Part shown: positions 35,380-43,094 of the stretch, piece after piece
How positions within the stretch are numbered: the stretch's first letter is position 1
How the letters are laid out: each line of letters opens with the position of its first letter
From: Bin5 sp965207495
Lineage (GTDB): Bacteria; Chloroflexota; Anaerolineae; Caldilineales; Caldilineaceae
NCBI GenBank assembly: GCA_965207495.1
Contig: OZ242287.1
Span: 4,960,001 to 5,024,000 of the forward strand
DNA length: 64,000 nt
Direction of reading: 5' to 3'
The notes under the pieces: generated by a model
Told to the model about the DNA's origin: nothing
Database searches by the model: none
Seen by the model: the letters and a program-made list of their open reading frames with translations, nothing else
Program-made: the position numbers and the translations under genes

Positions 35380-35850
35380 TGGGGTGGGAACTGTCTGGCG
35401 GGGGACTATGCCAGCGGTGGCTGGAATTGTCTACCGGCACTTGGGGAGACGCAGGACATGTAAAAGGTCTAACGTTACCGGGGGGCCCTTTGATTAGGGG
35501 TGCAGGGCAGGCACAAGGCCTGCCCCTACCGGACCGTTTGGGGGAATGGCGACGACGGGTGAGGGCAGCACAAGGCTTGCCCCTACCGGACTGGTTGGGG
35601 GAAACACTGTCGGCTAGACACTTTGCTGGGGAAGAATACACATGGTGGCTAGTAAGGGCGGGGCGTTGCGGGGGCGCAGCCCCTGCACAAGGGAGGGCCG
35701 AAGGCCCGGACGCCCAAATGCAAGGAGAGAGTGAAGAGGAGAGAGGAGAGAGTGACACCGATTGATCTGACGGAGATTGGAACTGACGGTGACTTCGTTG
35801 AGACAAGAGGAATACGAGAATTCATGCCCGTTTTGGGATGTACGCGTTCA
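35380..35850 (+). repeat. Composite dispersed repeat, copy at 35.4 kb
   Basis: Same module order as at 8.5 and 49.8 kb: GGGTGGGAACTGTCTGGCGG head, CGGCACTTGGGGAGACGCAG, two GGCCTGCCCCTACCGGA-type or related boxes (about 35515 and 35577), AACACTGTCGGCTAGACAC, GGGAAGAATACACATGGTGG, GC hairpins at 35668-35707 and the AG-rich module at 35727-35755. A GATCTGACGGAGATTGGAAC segment then leads to the tail box GAGAATTCATGCCCGTTTTGG. GGGCAGGC/GCCTGCCC within 35506-35524 is itself a perfect hairpin. Confidence 0.85.
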
Positions 35851-35894
35851 TCGGGATGGGGGGTCTGTTACTTCTGGAAACCGTTTGGCGATTC

Positions 35895-36761
35895 TCATCC
35901 CCAGCGCTGCTCGGGCGGGTCGAACAGGAATCCGTGGAACAGCTTGCGTCGAGCTGGTGGGAGCCTGTTGTAGAATTCGCCGGGATAGCCCCAGTGCTCC
36001 TGCGAAGCGATCATCCAGGGATGCTCGTAGGCGTAATAGAGCATCGTGCGCCGACCATGCTTAGTGGTGAACGGGCCAGCGGAATGCCATAGGGCATTGT
36101 GGAACAGGATGGCGGTGCCCGCGGGGGCGCAGATTTCGGTAACCCCGGCAGACCTTCCCCACTGTTGCATTTCTTCGCGATCCAACGCAAAGGGGGTCTT
36201 GTGGCTGCCGGGCACGACGCAGAGATTGCCCTGGCCGGACTGGGTCATGTCGTTCAGATAGTAGCCGATTTTGAGCTGCAACAGAGGAATCTGGGGACCC
36301 AGGTTTCTGAATCCGTCGTCGATACCGTCGATATGCCAGCGCAGGCCCCGCCCGATCAGGTCGCTGCCATGCTCGATAATTGCGTCAGATGCATGGTGAT
36401 GCGGGCGGGTATTGAGCAGGCCGGTCACGTAAGGCCAGATGTCGGGCCAGTCGAGCAATTCGAGAAACAGCGGATCGTCATCCAGTATGTAGAAGATGCG
36501 GGTGCTCTGTTCGCCCATGAGCGTCGTAATACCGGTATGGGGGAACTCTTGTTCCTGCAATTTGCGCCGCCGCTGTGCCGCACGGTAGAGGGCGTCAAGC
36601 AAGGCGCTGACGTGGTCTGATTGAAGGAACGATTCGAGGACCAGGTAGCCGTTGTTTTCGAAGAAGAAGCGTTCGGCGCGGGTGGGGACGGCATCAGTGT
36701 CTGTGTTTGGGAGGGGTTTTTGAGGAGCTGAAGCTCCTATTTCTGCTTTGCTCTGTGTCAT
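35895..36761 (-). CDS. Phytanoyl-CoA dioxygenase (PhyH) family protein
   Basis: A 288-residue Fe(II)/2-oxoglutarate oxygenase-like protein. The iron triad fits His 143 and Asp 145 in LRWHIDGIDD and the distal His 226 in ALWHSAGPFTT, with an Arg about 11 residues later (RRTMLYY) for 2-oxoglutarate. NLCVVPGSHKTPF is the usual PhyH turn before it. The substrate cannot be deduced; relatives include ectoine hydroxylases and many uncharacterised enzymes. ATG 36761 is used because GAGG precedes it; a longer frame to 36782 overlaps that site. A second PhyH protein is encoded at 44600, not close in sequence. Confidence 0.82.
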   Translation of the reverse strand: MTQSKAEIGASAPQKPLPNTDTDAVPTRAERFFFENNGYLVLESFLQSDHVSALLDALYRAAQRRRKLQEQEFPHTGITTLMGEQSTRIFYILDDDPLFLELLDWPDIWPYVTGLLNTRPHHHASDAIIEHGSDLIGRGLRWHIDGIDDGFRNLGPQIPLLQLKIGYYLNDMTQSGQGNLCVVPGSHKTPFALDREEMQQWGRSAGVTEICAPAGTAILFHNALWHSAGPFTTKHGRRTMLYYAYEHPWMIASQEHWGYPGEFYNRLPPARRKLFHGFLFDPPEQRWG

Positions 36762-36919
36762 GACAGGACCTCGCCAAGTCAAATGCTATAGAGAAGAGAT
36801 TCAGTTCCTGCAAGTCCGAGAGGAATGCCCAGGGCCGGGAGCAGGGTGCTACCGGCTGAAGCGACGGGGCGGGGCAATCCCTTTCCGGCGTCCGAAGCCG
36901 ATAGGTGGCGTGGGGAGCA

Positions 36920-37501
36920 CTACATTTCCCTGGTGATGGCGATAGCCCGCACAGGGGAACCGTCGCGGCCCGTGATTTTGAGGGGCAGGGCCGCAAATTG
37001 AAATAGGGGCTGGCCGATCTGGTCGAGGTTGGTCAGGTTTTCGACGATCAGAACTTCATGGCCCAGGAGGACAAAGTGGGCATCGTTGGGCGAATAGTCG
37101 ACCGAAGGGGTGTCTATGCCAATGAGTTCGATGCCGCAGTCAACAAGGAAGGTTGCGGCGTCCCCTGTCAGCGCGGGATAGTGGGTAAAGTAGTGAGTAT
37201 TGCCCCAGTTCCGGGCCCAGCCGGTGTTGAGAATTACTTTGGGGGTGCGGCTGATAGCCCGGCGATGGGGGGCCAGGTCATCAGCGGTGATTTCTTCTTT
37301 GGCCTGTTTGGTGGAGAGGTCAAGCAGGAGGGCGGGGCCGATGCACTGTGTCAGCGGGATCTGATCGATGGTTGCGCCGTCGTGATAGAAGTGGAAAAAG
37401 GCATCCATGTGCGTGCCGGTGTGGAGGGAAGTGCGCAGGTTGCTGGTATTCATATGTCCGGGCGCGGCGGGCGGGAGGCCGGCGGGGATAGCGGTGCGCA
37501 C
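36920..37501 (-). CDS. Cyclase-family (kynurenine-formamidase-like) hydrolase; start codon uncertain
   Basis: Metal-dependent hydrolase of the Cyclase/KynB family. The zinc site appears as LHTGTHMDAFFHF, then NTGWARNW and IELIGIDTPSVDY. From the first usual start (GTG 37501) the protein has 193 residues and lacks the conserved opening. That opening is encoded upstream in the same frame: VVDLSYPLAP at 37573-37544 and PPFPGDSPVEIEV up to the GTG. No ATG, GTG or TTG exists between a TGA at 37610-37612 and 37501. An ATA at 37583-37585 lies 7 bases after GGAG and could be a rare start giving about 221 residues. A lost start codon is the alternative. Confidence 0.75.
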   Translation of the reverse strand: MRTAIPAGLPPAAPGHMNTSNLRTSLHTGTHMDAFFHFYHDGATIDQIPLTQCIGPALLLDLSTKQAKEEITADDLAPHRRAISRTPKVILNTGWARNWGNTHYFTHYPALTGDAATFLVDCGIELIGIDTPSVDYSPNDAHFVLLGHEVLIVENLTNLDQIGQPLFQFAALPLKITGRDGSPVRAIAITREM

Positions 37502-37720
37502 CTCGATTTCGACCGGAGAATCACCGGGAAACGGGGGTGTTGAAGGAGCGAGGGGATAGCTCAGGTCGACGACTCCGGGCTGTATTGGGATTCTCCGTGG
37601 AAGCGGCGATCAAAGGGCAGAGGCGAAGGGCAAATTGGCGGCGCGTACCGCTATATTCGCGCCTCTGGGCCTTCACTACAGCTGGTGCAAGCAGTTAATT
37701 TCAACTAATTCGATTCAGCA

Positions 37721-37749
37721 TTGACAGGGCACAGACAACATACTATAAT
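37721..37749 (+). promoter_or_regulatory. Consensus sigma-70 promoter for the DtxR/MntR-type regulator
   Basis: TTGACA at 37721-37726 and TATAAT at 37744-37749 are separated by exactly 17 bases. This is a perfect match at both hexamers, 55 bases upstream of the regulator ATG. Confidence 0.85.
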
Positions 37750-37751
37750 TT

Positions 37752-37761
37752 AGCAATTGCT
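37752..37761 (+). promoter_or_regulatory. Palindrome at the predicted transcription start (candidate operator)
   Basis: AGCAATTGCT is a perfect 10-base palindrome beginning 2 bases after the -10 box, where a bound metalloregulator would block transcription. Autoregulation by the downstream gene product is inference. Confidence 0.4.
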
Positions 37762-37803
37762 GCGGCTACTTCTCCAATTCCCAGCGGTTGAACTATAGCT
37801 ATC

Positions 37804-38517
37804 ATGCGCACATTCTGCAACATCATCACCGATGGCATGCTCGACTATCTGGTGGCGATCTACGAGTTGAGCGAAACGCACGACAGGATTTCCACTTCGG
37901 TACTGGCGCAGAAAATGGAGGTGTCGTCGGCTGCAGCCAGCAGCATGACGAAGCGTCTGACAGAGACCGGGCATGTGGTCCGCACTGCGCGGACTGGGAT
38001 TCAGCTGACCGATCAGGGAAGGATTGCCGCGTTGCAACTGCTTCGAAGGCACCGGCTGTTGGAGGTGTTTCTGATCGAGGTAATGGGCTTCACCTGGGAC
38101 CAGGTCAAGTCGGAGGCGATGCGGCTGGAGCACGCAATCAGCGCGGAGTTTGAGAAGCGCATGGAAGTTCTGTGCAACTTCCCGACCCACTGTCCGCACG
38201 GCGACCCGGTTCCCAGTGAGGACGGTGAGATACAGAGCGAAGAACTGATCAGTCTGGCAGAGTTGCGGCCGGGGCAGGCGGGTGAGTTGCGGCGGGTAGC
38301 CAACCACAGTGCGCCGATGCTGCGGTATCTGACACAGATGCACCTGGTGCCGGGATATCGGGTCAGGGTGTTAAATGTAGAGCCCTTTGACGGGCCGAGC
38401 ACCGTGCAGATCGAGGACAGTTCCACGCAGACGGATCCCGGGGGTCTGGTAAAAATAATTGGCCGTTCCCTGGCGAAGTGTCTCTTTGTAAGTTTGACTG
38501 AGCAGCCTGCCGCGTAG
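37804..38517 (+). CDS. DtxR/MntR-family metal-dependent transcriptional regulator
   Basis: A 237-residue repressor. An N-terminal winged helix (MLDYLVAIYELSETHDRIST, VSSAAASSMTKRL, GIQLTDQGRIAALQLLRRHR) is followed by the metal-binding/dimerisation domain (LLEVFLIEVMGFTWDQVKSEA, then MRLEHAIS, and FPTHCPHGDPVPSE). The C-terminal 80 residues are an SH3-like FeoA domain (LRRVANHSAPMLRYL through VKIIGRSLAKCLFVSL), as in IdeR/DtxR. Metal ligands appear in the Glu/His/Cys set of the second domain, so iron or manganese sensing is likely. Target genes are not seen nearby; ccmH and the TlpA-like gene follow on the same strand. Confidence 0.88.
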   Translation: MRTFCNIITDGMLDYLVAIYELSETHDRISTSVLAQKMEVSSAAASSMTKRLTETGHVVRTARTGIQLTDQGRIAALQLLRRHRLLEVFLIEVMGFTWDQVKSEAMRLEHAISAEFEKRMEVLCNFPTHCPHGDPVPSEDGEIQSEELISLAELRPGQAGELRRVANHSAPMLRYLTQMHLVPGYRVRVLNVEPFDGPSTVQIEDSSTQTDPGGLVKIIGRSLAKCLFVSLTEQPAA

Positions 38518-38544
38518 TCGGGCATCGTTCTGCACAGTACACGT

Positions 38545-39081
38545 ATGGCCTCTCCCCTCACAGCGCGCACAGTTCGCGAAACCGCAGCGCACTTGACCAT
38601 TCTACGCATTGTCCTCATAGCCATTTGGCTGCTGCTCACTTGTATTGGCAGCAGCACAGTCCTTCTTGCCCAAGACGAAGCCACCTCCATCACTGCTGAT
38701 GAAGTGAACACGGTTGCGCGCGAGTTGTGGTGCCCGTTGTGCGGCGGCAGGTTGCGGTTGGACAGCTGCGAACTGAAGGCATGTGCACAGATGCGGGAAG
38801 TAATCGCGATCAAATTGGCGGAAGGTGAGGACGCGGCGACGATAAGGGACTATTTTTTGGAACAGTACGGGCCACAGGTACTGGGCGAGCCGCCGCGGCG
38901 GGGGTTTAACTGGCTGGCGTGGATTCTGCCTGTGGTTGCCTTTGCGGGCGGCGGCGTCTTCCTTTGGCTGCGTCTGCAACAGATGTCTCGTCCGCCGCGA
39001 CCGGCGGCGGCCAGAGTGGCTGACCCCGAACAGGATGAGCAGGAGCGGCGGTTGGATGAGGAATTGGCCCGCTATGACTGA
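38545..39081 (+). CDS. ccmH: CcmH-like cytochrome c maturation thiol protein
   Basis: A 178-residue membrane-anchored protein. An N-terminal hydrophobic signal (about 18-42) leads to the CcmH domain: VARELWCPLCGGRLRLDSC, with the Cys pair at 63 and 66 replacing the common LRC-x-x-C, and DYFLEQYGPQVLGEPPRRG, the typical CcmH end. A transmembrane helix at about 123-143 anchors the domain. CcmH keeps apocytochrome c cysteines reduced for heme attachment. Its stop overlaps the start of the thioredoxin-like gene by 8 bases, so the two are coupled. No heme lyase (ccmF/ccsA) is in the window. Confidence 0.82.
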   Translation: MASPLTARTVRETAAHLTILRIVLIAIWLLLTCIGSSTVLLAQDEATSITADEVNTVARELWCPLCGGRLRLDSCELKACAQMREVIAIKLAEGEDAATIRDYFLEQYGPQVLGEPPRRGFNWLAWILPVVAFAGGGVFLWLRLQQMSRPPRPAAARVADPEQDEQERRLDEELARYD

Positions 39082-39694
39082 ACTGCCGGAGTCGGAGAGG
39101 GGCACAGCAGATCTTCGTGATAGAGACACCCAACTAGAGGCGCACACTGAAGGCGAGAGGGAAGCTCCTACGAGGCGGGCGGTGTATATCTGGCGCCTTC
39201 TGTTCCTTGGCGCCATCCTGGTGTTCATCGTCCTGCTGGCCGTTCGGTTGTGGCAGACGAATGTGCAGGAACAGCGGGCCGCGGGTGAGGCGCCGGAACT
39301 GAGCTTCACGACTTTCGATGGCGTGGAAGTGGACCTGGGCGAGTTGCGGGGGAAGGGCGTCGTCATTAATTTCTGGGCCAGCTGGTGCACGCCCTGCCGT
39401 GATGAGGCTGATCTGCTGGAGCAGACGTGGCGCCGCGAAAAGGAGAACGGTATCGTCTTTCTCGGGCTGGACTATCTGGACCAGGAGCCGGCCGCGCGCG
39501 CCTATCTTGCCGAATTTGATGTCACGTATCCCAACGGACCGGACCTGCGCAGCCAGGCAGCTCGGCGTTACCGGATTCAGGGTGTGCCGGAGACTTTCTT
39601 TATCAGCCCTGAAGGTAGAATTGTCGAAACGGTTGTGGGGCCGATCGCGAGCCAGCAGGAGTTGGACGCGCTGTTAGATCGTATTCGCCCCTGA
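39074..39694 (+). CDS. TlpA/ResA/CcmG-like membrane-anchored thioredoxin
   Basis: A 206-residue protein. Residues 1-35 are polar and cytosolic, 39-60 form a transmembrane anchor, and the remainder is a thioredoxin fold outside the membrane. The redox site is FWASWCTPCRDEADLL (Cys 105 and Cys 108); the cis-Pro loop is GVPETFFISPEGRIV. It resembles ResA/CcmG, which reduce apocytochrome c. The overlap with ccmH supports a role in cytochrome c biogenesis. ATG 39074 is chosen because the longer upstream frame lies in the ccmH coding region. Confidence 0.87.
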   Translation: MTELPESERGTADLRDRDTQLEAHTEGEREAPTRRAVYIWRLLFLGAILVFIVLLAVRLWQTNVQEQRAAGEAPELSFTTFDGVEVDLGELRGKGVVINFWASWCTPCRDEADLLEQTWRREKENGIVFLGLDYLDQEPAARAYLAEFDVTYPNGPDLRSQAARRYRIQGVPETFFISPEGRIVETVVGPIASQQELDALLDRIRP

Positions 39695-39770
39695 TTGCAA
39701 GTGCCCTCGCGTTCGCCACCGTTGTGAACGGGTTTGCCCCGGCGGCTGAATCTAACTTCACGGAAATTTG

Positions 39771-39779
39771 TGCTAAAAT
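39771..39779 (+). promoter_or_regulatory. Extended -10 element upstream of the MNT gene
   Basis: TGCTAAAAT (TGn plus TAAAAT) lies 122 bases before the MNT gene start. The same TGTGCTAA-AT string occurs at 50403-50413. No good -35 is found. Confidence 0.35.
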
Positions 39780-39901
39780 GGGTTGGTTGCGCGAGGGTTC
39801 GCCAAGCGTGAGCGAGAGGCCCGCACATCCTGTTCAGCTGTAGCGTTTCAATTCGCTTCTGCGACTTGCAGAGCGGCGTCTGGTGACGCAGATAACTTTG
39901 G

Positions 39902-40231
39902 GTGGGTTTTTTTGTGAGAACAGTTCAGATAGAAGCGCTTCCCCATAGGTACCAAGAGGATGTCGCCTCTGCCGTCAAGACTTTACAGCGTTTCGGTGCA
40001 GAGCGCGTAATCCTGTATGGCTCTTTGGCCTGCGGAGAGGCACGCGCGGACTCCGATCTGGATATTTGTGTTGAGGGGTTGCCTGATGAAAACTTCTTCA
40101 GTGCTTTAGGCGAATGCCTCCTTCACTCTGAGCATTCCATCAGTGTTATTGATTTACAGAGTAGCTACGGTCTCCTGAGAAATCGGATTCTGCAAGAAGG
40201 TCTGGTTCTATATGAGCGCGAACGAGTTTGA
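39902..40231 (+). CDS. MNT-type nucleotidyltransferase antitoxin
   Basis: A 109-residue minimal nucleotidyltransferase. The catalytic site is intact: ILYGSLACGEARADSDLDIC, with Gly-Ser at 40-41 and Asp 52 and Asp 54. MntA-type antitoxins add AMP to a HEPN ribonuclease toxin and so switch it off. The downstream HEPN-like reading frame overlaps by 20 bases, the usual arrangement, but that toxin frame is broken. GTG 39902 or GTG 39914 may be the start. The gene has lower GC than its neighbours. Confidence 0.8.
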   Translation: MGFFVRTVQIEALPHRYQEDVASAVKTLQRFGAERVILYGSLACGEARADSDLDICVEGLPDENFFSALGECLLHSEHSISVIDLQSSYGLLRNRILQEGLVLYERERV

Positions 40232-40676
40232 GAAAGAGGTTCAATTCGGGCTAGAGAATCTCACACGCGTGCGTTCAAATGTCATACACATAGAATCGCA
40301 GGATGTTGATGAAATCGTTCGCCGGTCGGCTCTAACATATGAATGCTTTGGCTATTATAATGCCTTTGAGCACCTGATCCACCGATTCATTTAGTTTTTG
40401 AGAAGAGAGCAGCCATCTGGACCGTTCTCGCATCGAGAGGCACTGCAAGCGTTGGAAGCCATGGTCGCGGACTATAGCGTGACGATGGAACCGCGAACAC
40501 TAAGAATCTGTCTGGAGCTTATGGCCTTTCGGCATGTCGCCACAAAGATATATGGCTTCCTGATCGATGAAGCGAAACTGGCCGTTATTGTCGGTAGAAT
40601 TGTAGACTCTCACGACAGTCTTGTTGCTCTCGTTGAAGACCTGCTTCGAGAGGTACTGAAGAAGAATGAAAGCTAG
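40212..40676 (+). pseudogene. HEPN (HepT-like) toxin interrupted by an in-frame amber codon
   Basis: One continuous frame of 155 codons carries a TAG at 40392-40394, so it reads as a 60-residue piece and a second piece of over 90 residues. Before the stop: TYECFGYYNAFEHLIHRFI; after it: FSHREALQALEAMVADYSVT and ELMAFRHVATKIYGFLIDE. The last segment is where HEPN RNases carry R-x(4)-H (typically RH-x-x-RHxYG). Here Arg 107 is present, but Lys 112 stands at the catalytic His position. The toxin therefore seems doubly disabled. Its 3' end overlaps the rimO start by 11 bases. Confidence 0.75.
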
Positions 40677-42075
40677 ACAGACTTATCACCTGGTGACCCT
40701 TGGATGTCCGAAGAATGAGGTTGACAGTGACGGCATGGAGATGCTGTTGCGTCAGTCCGACTTTGGCGTCAGCGCCGATGCGAACGAGGCGAGCGTGTTG
40801 ATCGTGAATACGTGCGGCTTTTTGGAAGCGGCCAAAGAGGAGTCGATCGGCGTATTGCAGGAGCTGGCAGACGGCAAGCGGGGAGATCAGATGCTGATCG
40901 CGGCCGGTTGCCTGGCACAGCGCAACGGTGATGAGGTTCTGGAGCGGGTACCGCAGGTGGACGGTTTGCTGGGAACGCGGCGCTGGATGGATGTGGTGGA
41001 GCTGATCAAGCAGGTGCGCGGCGGGCCGGCGCAGCGCCGCCTTGAGCGGTACAGCCTGTTGGGTGAGCCGGACGAAAATTTCGTGCAGGCGGTGCCGAGG
41101 CCGCCGGTGGCCGGGGGCAGCGCTTATCTCAAAATCTCCGACGGCTGCAACGCGCCGTGCGCGTTCTGCACGATCCCCAGTTTTAAGGGCAAGCTGCGCA
41201 GCCGCCCTGTAGAGGCCCTGGTCGACGAAGCAAATGCGCTGGTAGAAGCGGGCGCCAAGGAGCTGGTGATCGTTGCGCAGGACACGACAGACTTTGGGCG
41301 GGACCAGGGCGATCCTGACAGTCTGTCGCGTCTGTTGAGCGCTCTGTGCAACCGGACAAGCGACGCTCTGAAGTGGGTGCGGCTGATGTATGCTTACCCG
41401 GGGCACGTCAGCGAAGGACTGATCGAAGTGATGGCGAGCCAGGAGAAGATCGTGCCTTACCTGGATATGCCGCTACAGCACGGAGACCCGCGCACGCTGC
41501 GCCGTATGCGCCGGCCGTCGCGGCTGGAGATGGTCTACGACCACGTGGAAAAGCTACGCGGTGCGATGCCGGATATTGCTTTGCGCACGACTTTTATTGT
41601 CGGCTATCCTGGCGAGACCGAAGAGGAGTTTCAAGGTCTGTTGGAGTTTGCGCAGGCGATGGAATTCGACAAGGTGGGCGCATTTCCATTCAGTCCGGAG
41701 CCGGGAACGCCGGCTGCGGAGTTGCCCGATCCGGTTCCGGAAGAAGAGAAAGAGGAGCGCTACGGCCGGTTGATGGAAGTGCAACAGCCGATCAGTTTGC
41801 GCAAGAATCAGGAACAGGTCGGGAAGGTACTCGACATCCTCGTCGAGGGCCAAGGCGAAATTGCCGAGAGCGGCGCACCTCTGCTGATGGGCCGGAGTTA
41901 CCGGGACGCGCCGGAGGTGGACGGCCTGGTGCTGGTGCCGGGCATCGCGGACGCGCCGGTCGGAACTGTCCTAGAGGTGCATATTAATGGCGCGCTGGAG
42001 TACGATTTGGTGGGTGAACCGCTGATCGCAGAGACGTTTTCCAGCCGCACAGAGCTGCTTGAAGAGCTCAGGTAG
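40666..42075 (+). CDS. rimO: Ribosomal protein uS12 methylthiotransferase RimO
   Basis: Radical-SAM enzyme that adds a methylthio group to an Asp of ribosomal protein S12. The N-terminal methylthiotransferase domain has HLVTLGCPKNEVDSDGM (Cys 14), VNTCGFLEAAKEES and AAGCLAQR. The radical-SAM cluster is SDGCNAPCAFCTIP (Cys 161, 165, 168), followed by SFKGKLRSRP, which separates RimO from MiaB. A C-terminal TRAM domain follows (ILVEGQGEIAESGAPLLMGR onward). Length of 469 residues is normal. It is transcribed in the same direction as the MNT/HEPN remnant and overlaps its last codons. Confidence 0.94.
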   Translation: MKARQTYHLVTLGCPKNEVDSDGMEMLLRQSDFGVSADANEASVLIVNTCGFLEAAKEESIGVLQELADGKRGDQMLIAAGCLAQRNGDEVLERVPQVDGLLGTRRWMDVVELIKQVRGGPAQRRLERYSLLGEPDENFVQAVPRPPVAGGSAYLKISDGCNAPCAFCTIPSFKGKLRSRPVEALVDEANALVEAGAKELVIVAQDTTDFGRDQGDPDSLSRLLSALCNRTSDALKWVRLMYAYPGHVSEGLIEVMASQEKIVPYLDMPLQHGDPRTLRRMRRPSRLEMVYDHVEKLRGAMPDIALRTTFIVGYPGETEEEFQGLLEFAQAMEFDKVGAFPFSPEPGTPAAELPDPVPEEEKEERYGRLMEVQQPISLRKNQEQVGKVLDILVEGQGEIAESGAPLLMGRSYRDAPEVDGLVLVPGIADAPVGTVLEVHINGALEYDLVGEPLIAETFSSRTELLEELR

Positions 42076-42104
42076 AAATCAATTCACCCCGCGCGGAGAC
42101 CGTC

Positions 42105-42995
42105 ATGGCCGATCTGTCTAAGTTGGAACGAGATCTGGCCGCCTTGGAACGGGACTCCACACTCCATGATGATGACAATATAGCAGCGCGCTTCGAGGCG
42201 CTGAAGACGCTCGACTTTCTGGGGGAAGCGTACAAGTTCCTGGCCGGGCAGGGGCTCGCGTCAAGCGGCCTGCGGCGGGTGCGCGCGTTGGGGGGCGCCC
42301 TGGAGGCAAGTAACCAAGATTATTTTCAGAGGTTGCGTACAGGCATCAGAACCGGGGAGGTCACACCGCGCAAACTGCGAAACCTGTTGGAAAGCAACTG
42401 CCGCTACAGGAAGGACGATAGTGCGTGGCTGCACTTCAGGGGGGACGCCGCGGACGCGCTGGCCGCGGGGCTGTTCCACAGCGACTGCCCGCCGCAGCCG
42501 TGGGAAGGCAGCGACAGCGAAATGATTCACTATGAGTCGACGCCGGTTAGCGCGCTGCTAGAGTTGGTGGACCGCGTGCCGCTGGCGGGCGCCGACAGAT
42601 TTGTGGACATTGGCTCCGGGCTGGGACAGGTGGCGCTGCTGGTGCACTTGCTGACTGGCGTGGAGGCGATCGGGCTGGAGGTTTTGCCGGCGTATGTGGA
42701 CCATGCCCGCGGCGAAGCGGCGAGGCTGGGAATCAACGGTGTGGCGTTCAGACAGGGGGACGCGCGCTACGCAGACCTGTGCGAGGGCACGGTCTATTTT
42801 CTGTTCTCCCCTTTTCAAGGACAGATGCTACAGACGGTACTAAGCCGGCTGCAGCAAGAGGCGTGCAGGCGGCGGTTGACAGTCTGTTCATTTGGCCCGT
42901 GTTCGGGGCGGATCGCTGAGGAATCGTGGCTGAACGAGCAGGAATCAGGGATGGATCACGAGTTCCGGCTGGCGGTATTTCACAGCGGCGGCTAG
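42105..42995 (+). CDS. SAM-dependent methyltransferase-like protein
   Basis: A 296-residue protein. The N-terminal 140 residues are helical and of unknown type. From about 165 a Rossmann methyltransferase core is visible: RFVDIGSGLGQVALLVHLLT as motif I, IGLEVLPAYVDHARG with the SAM-ribose acidic residue, and FRQGDARYADL. The arrangement resembles DOT1-like or small-molecule methyltransferases. Substrate unknown. GGAG precedes the ATG at 6 bases. It follows rimO by 29 bases and ends at a strong hairpin terminator. Confidence 0.7.
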   Translation: MADLSKLERDLAALERDSTLHDDDNIAARFEALKTLDFLGEAYKFLAGQGLASSGLRRVRALGGALEASNQDYFQRLRTGIRTGEVTPRKLRNLLESNCRYRKDDSAWLHFRGDAADALAAGLFHSDCPPQPWEGSDSEMIHYESTPVSALLELVDRVPLAGADRFVDIGSGLGQVALLVHLLTGVEAIGLEVLPAYVDHARGEAARLGINGVAFRQGDARYADLCEGTVYFLFSPFQGQMLQTVLSRLQQEACRRRLTVCSFGPCSGRIAEESWLNEQESGMDHEFRLAVFHSGG

Positions 42996-43007
42996 AGGCG
43001 GAGACAG

Positions 43008-43049
43008 AAAAGGCATCGACACGGAAACGTTGCCGCGCCGATGCCTTTT
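43008..43049. terminator. Bidirectional intrinsic terminator
   Basis: AAAAGGCATCG at 43008-43018 pairs perfectly with CGATGCCTTTT at 43039-43049. With A-runs on one side and T-runs on the other it serves both the rimO-methyltransferase transcript and the convergent aldehyde dehydrogenase gene. Confidence 0.85.
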
Positions 43050-43094
43050 GGCGTCGATAAACTCTGTAATCGACAGGCGTGTATCCAGGCTGCG

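Noticed and set aside
39695..39901. tRNA or small RNA between the thioredoxin-like and MNT genes
   Set aside because: A GGTTCGCC string looks TpsiC-like, but no acceptor stem or anticodon arm can be drawn.
40212..40676. Amber codon read through as pyrrolysine in the HEPN gene
   Set aside because: No pyl genes are in view and the catalytic His is also missing, so simple decay explains both.
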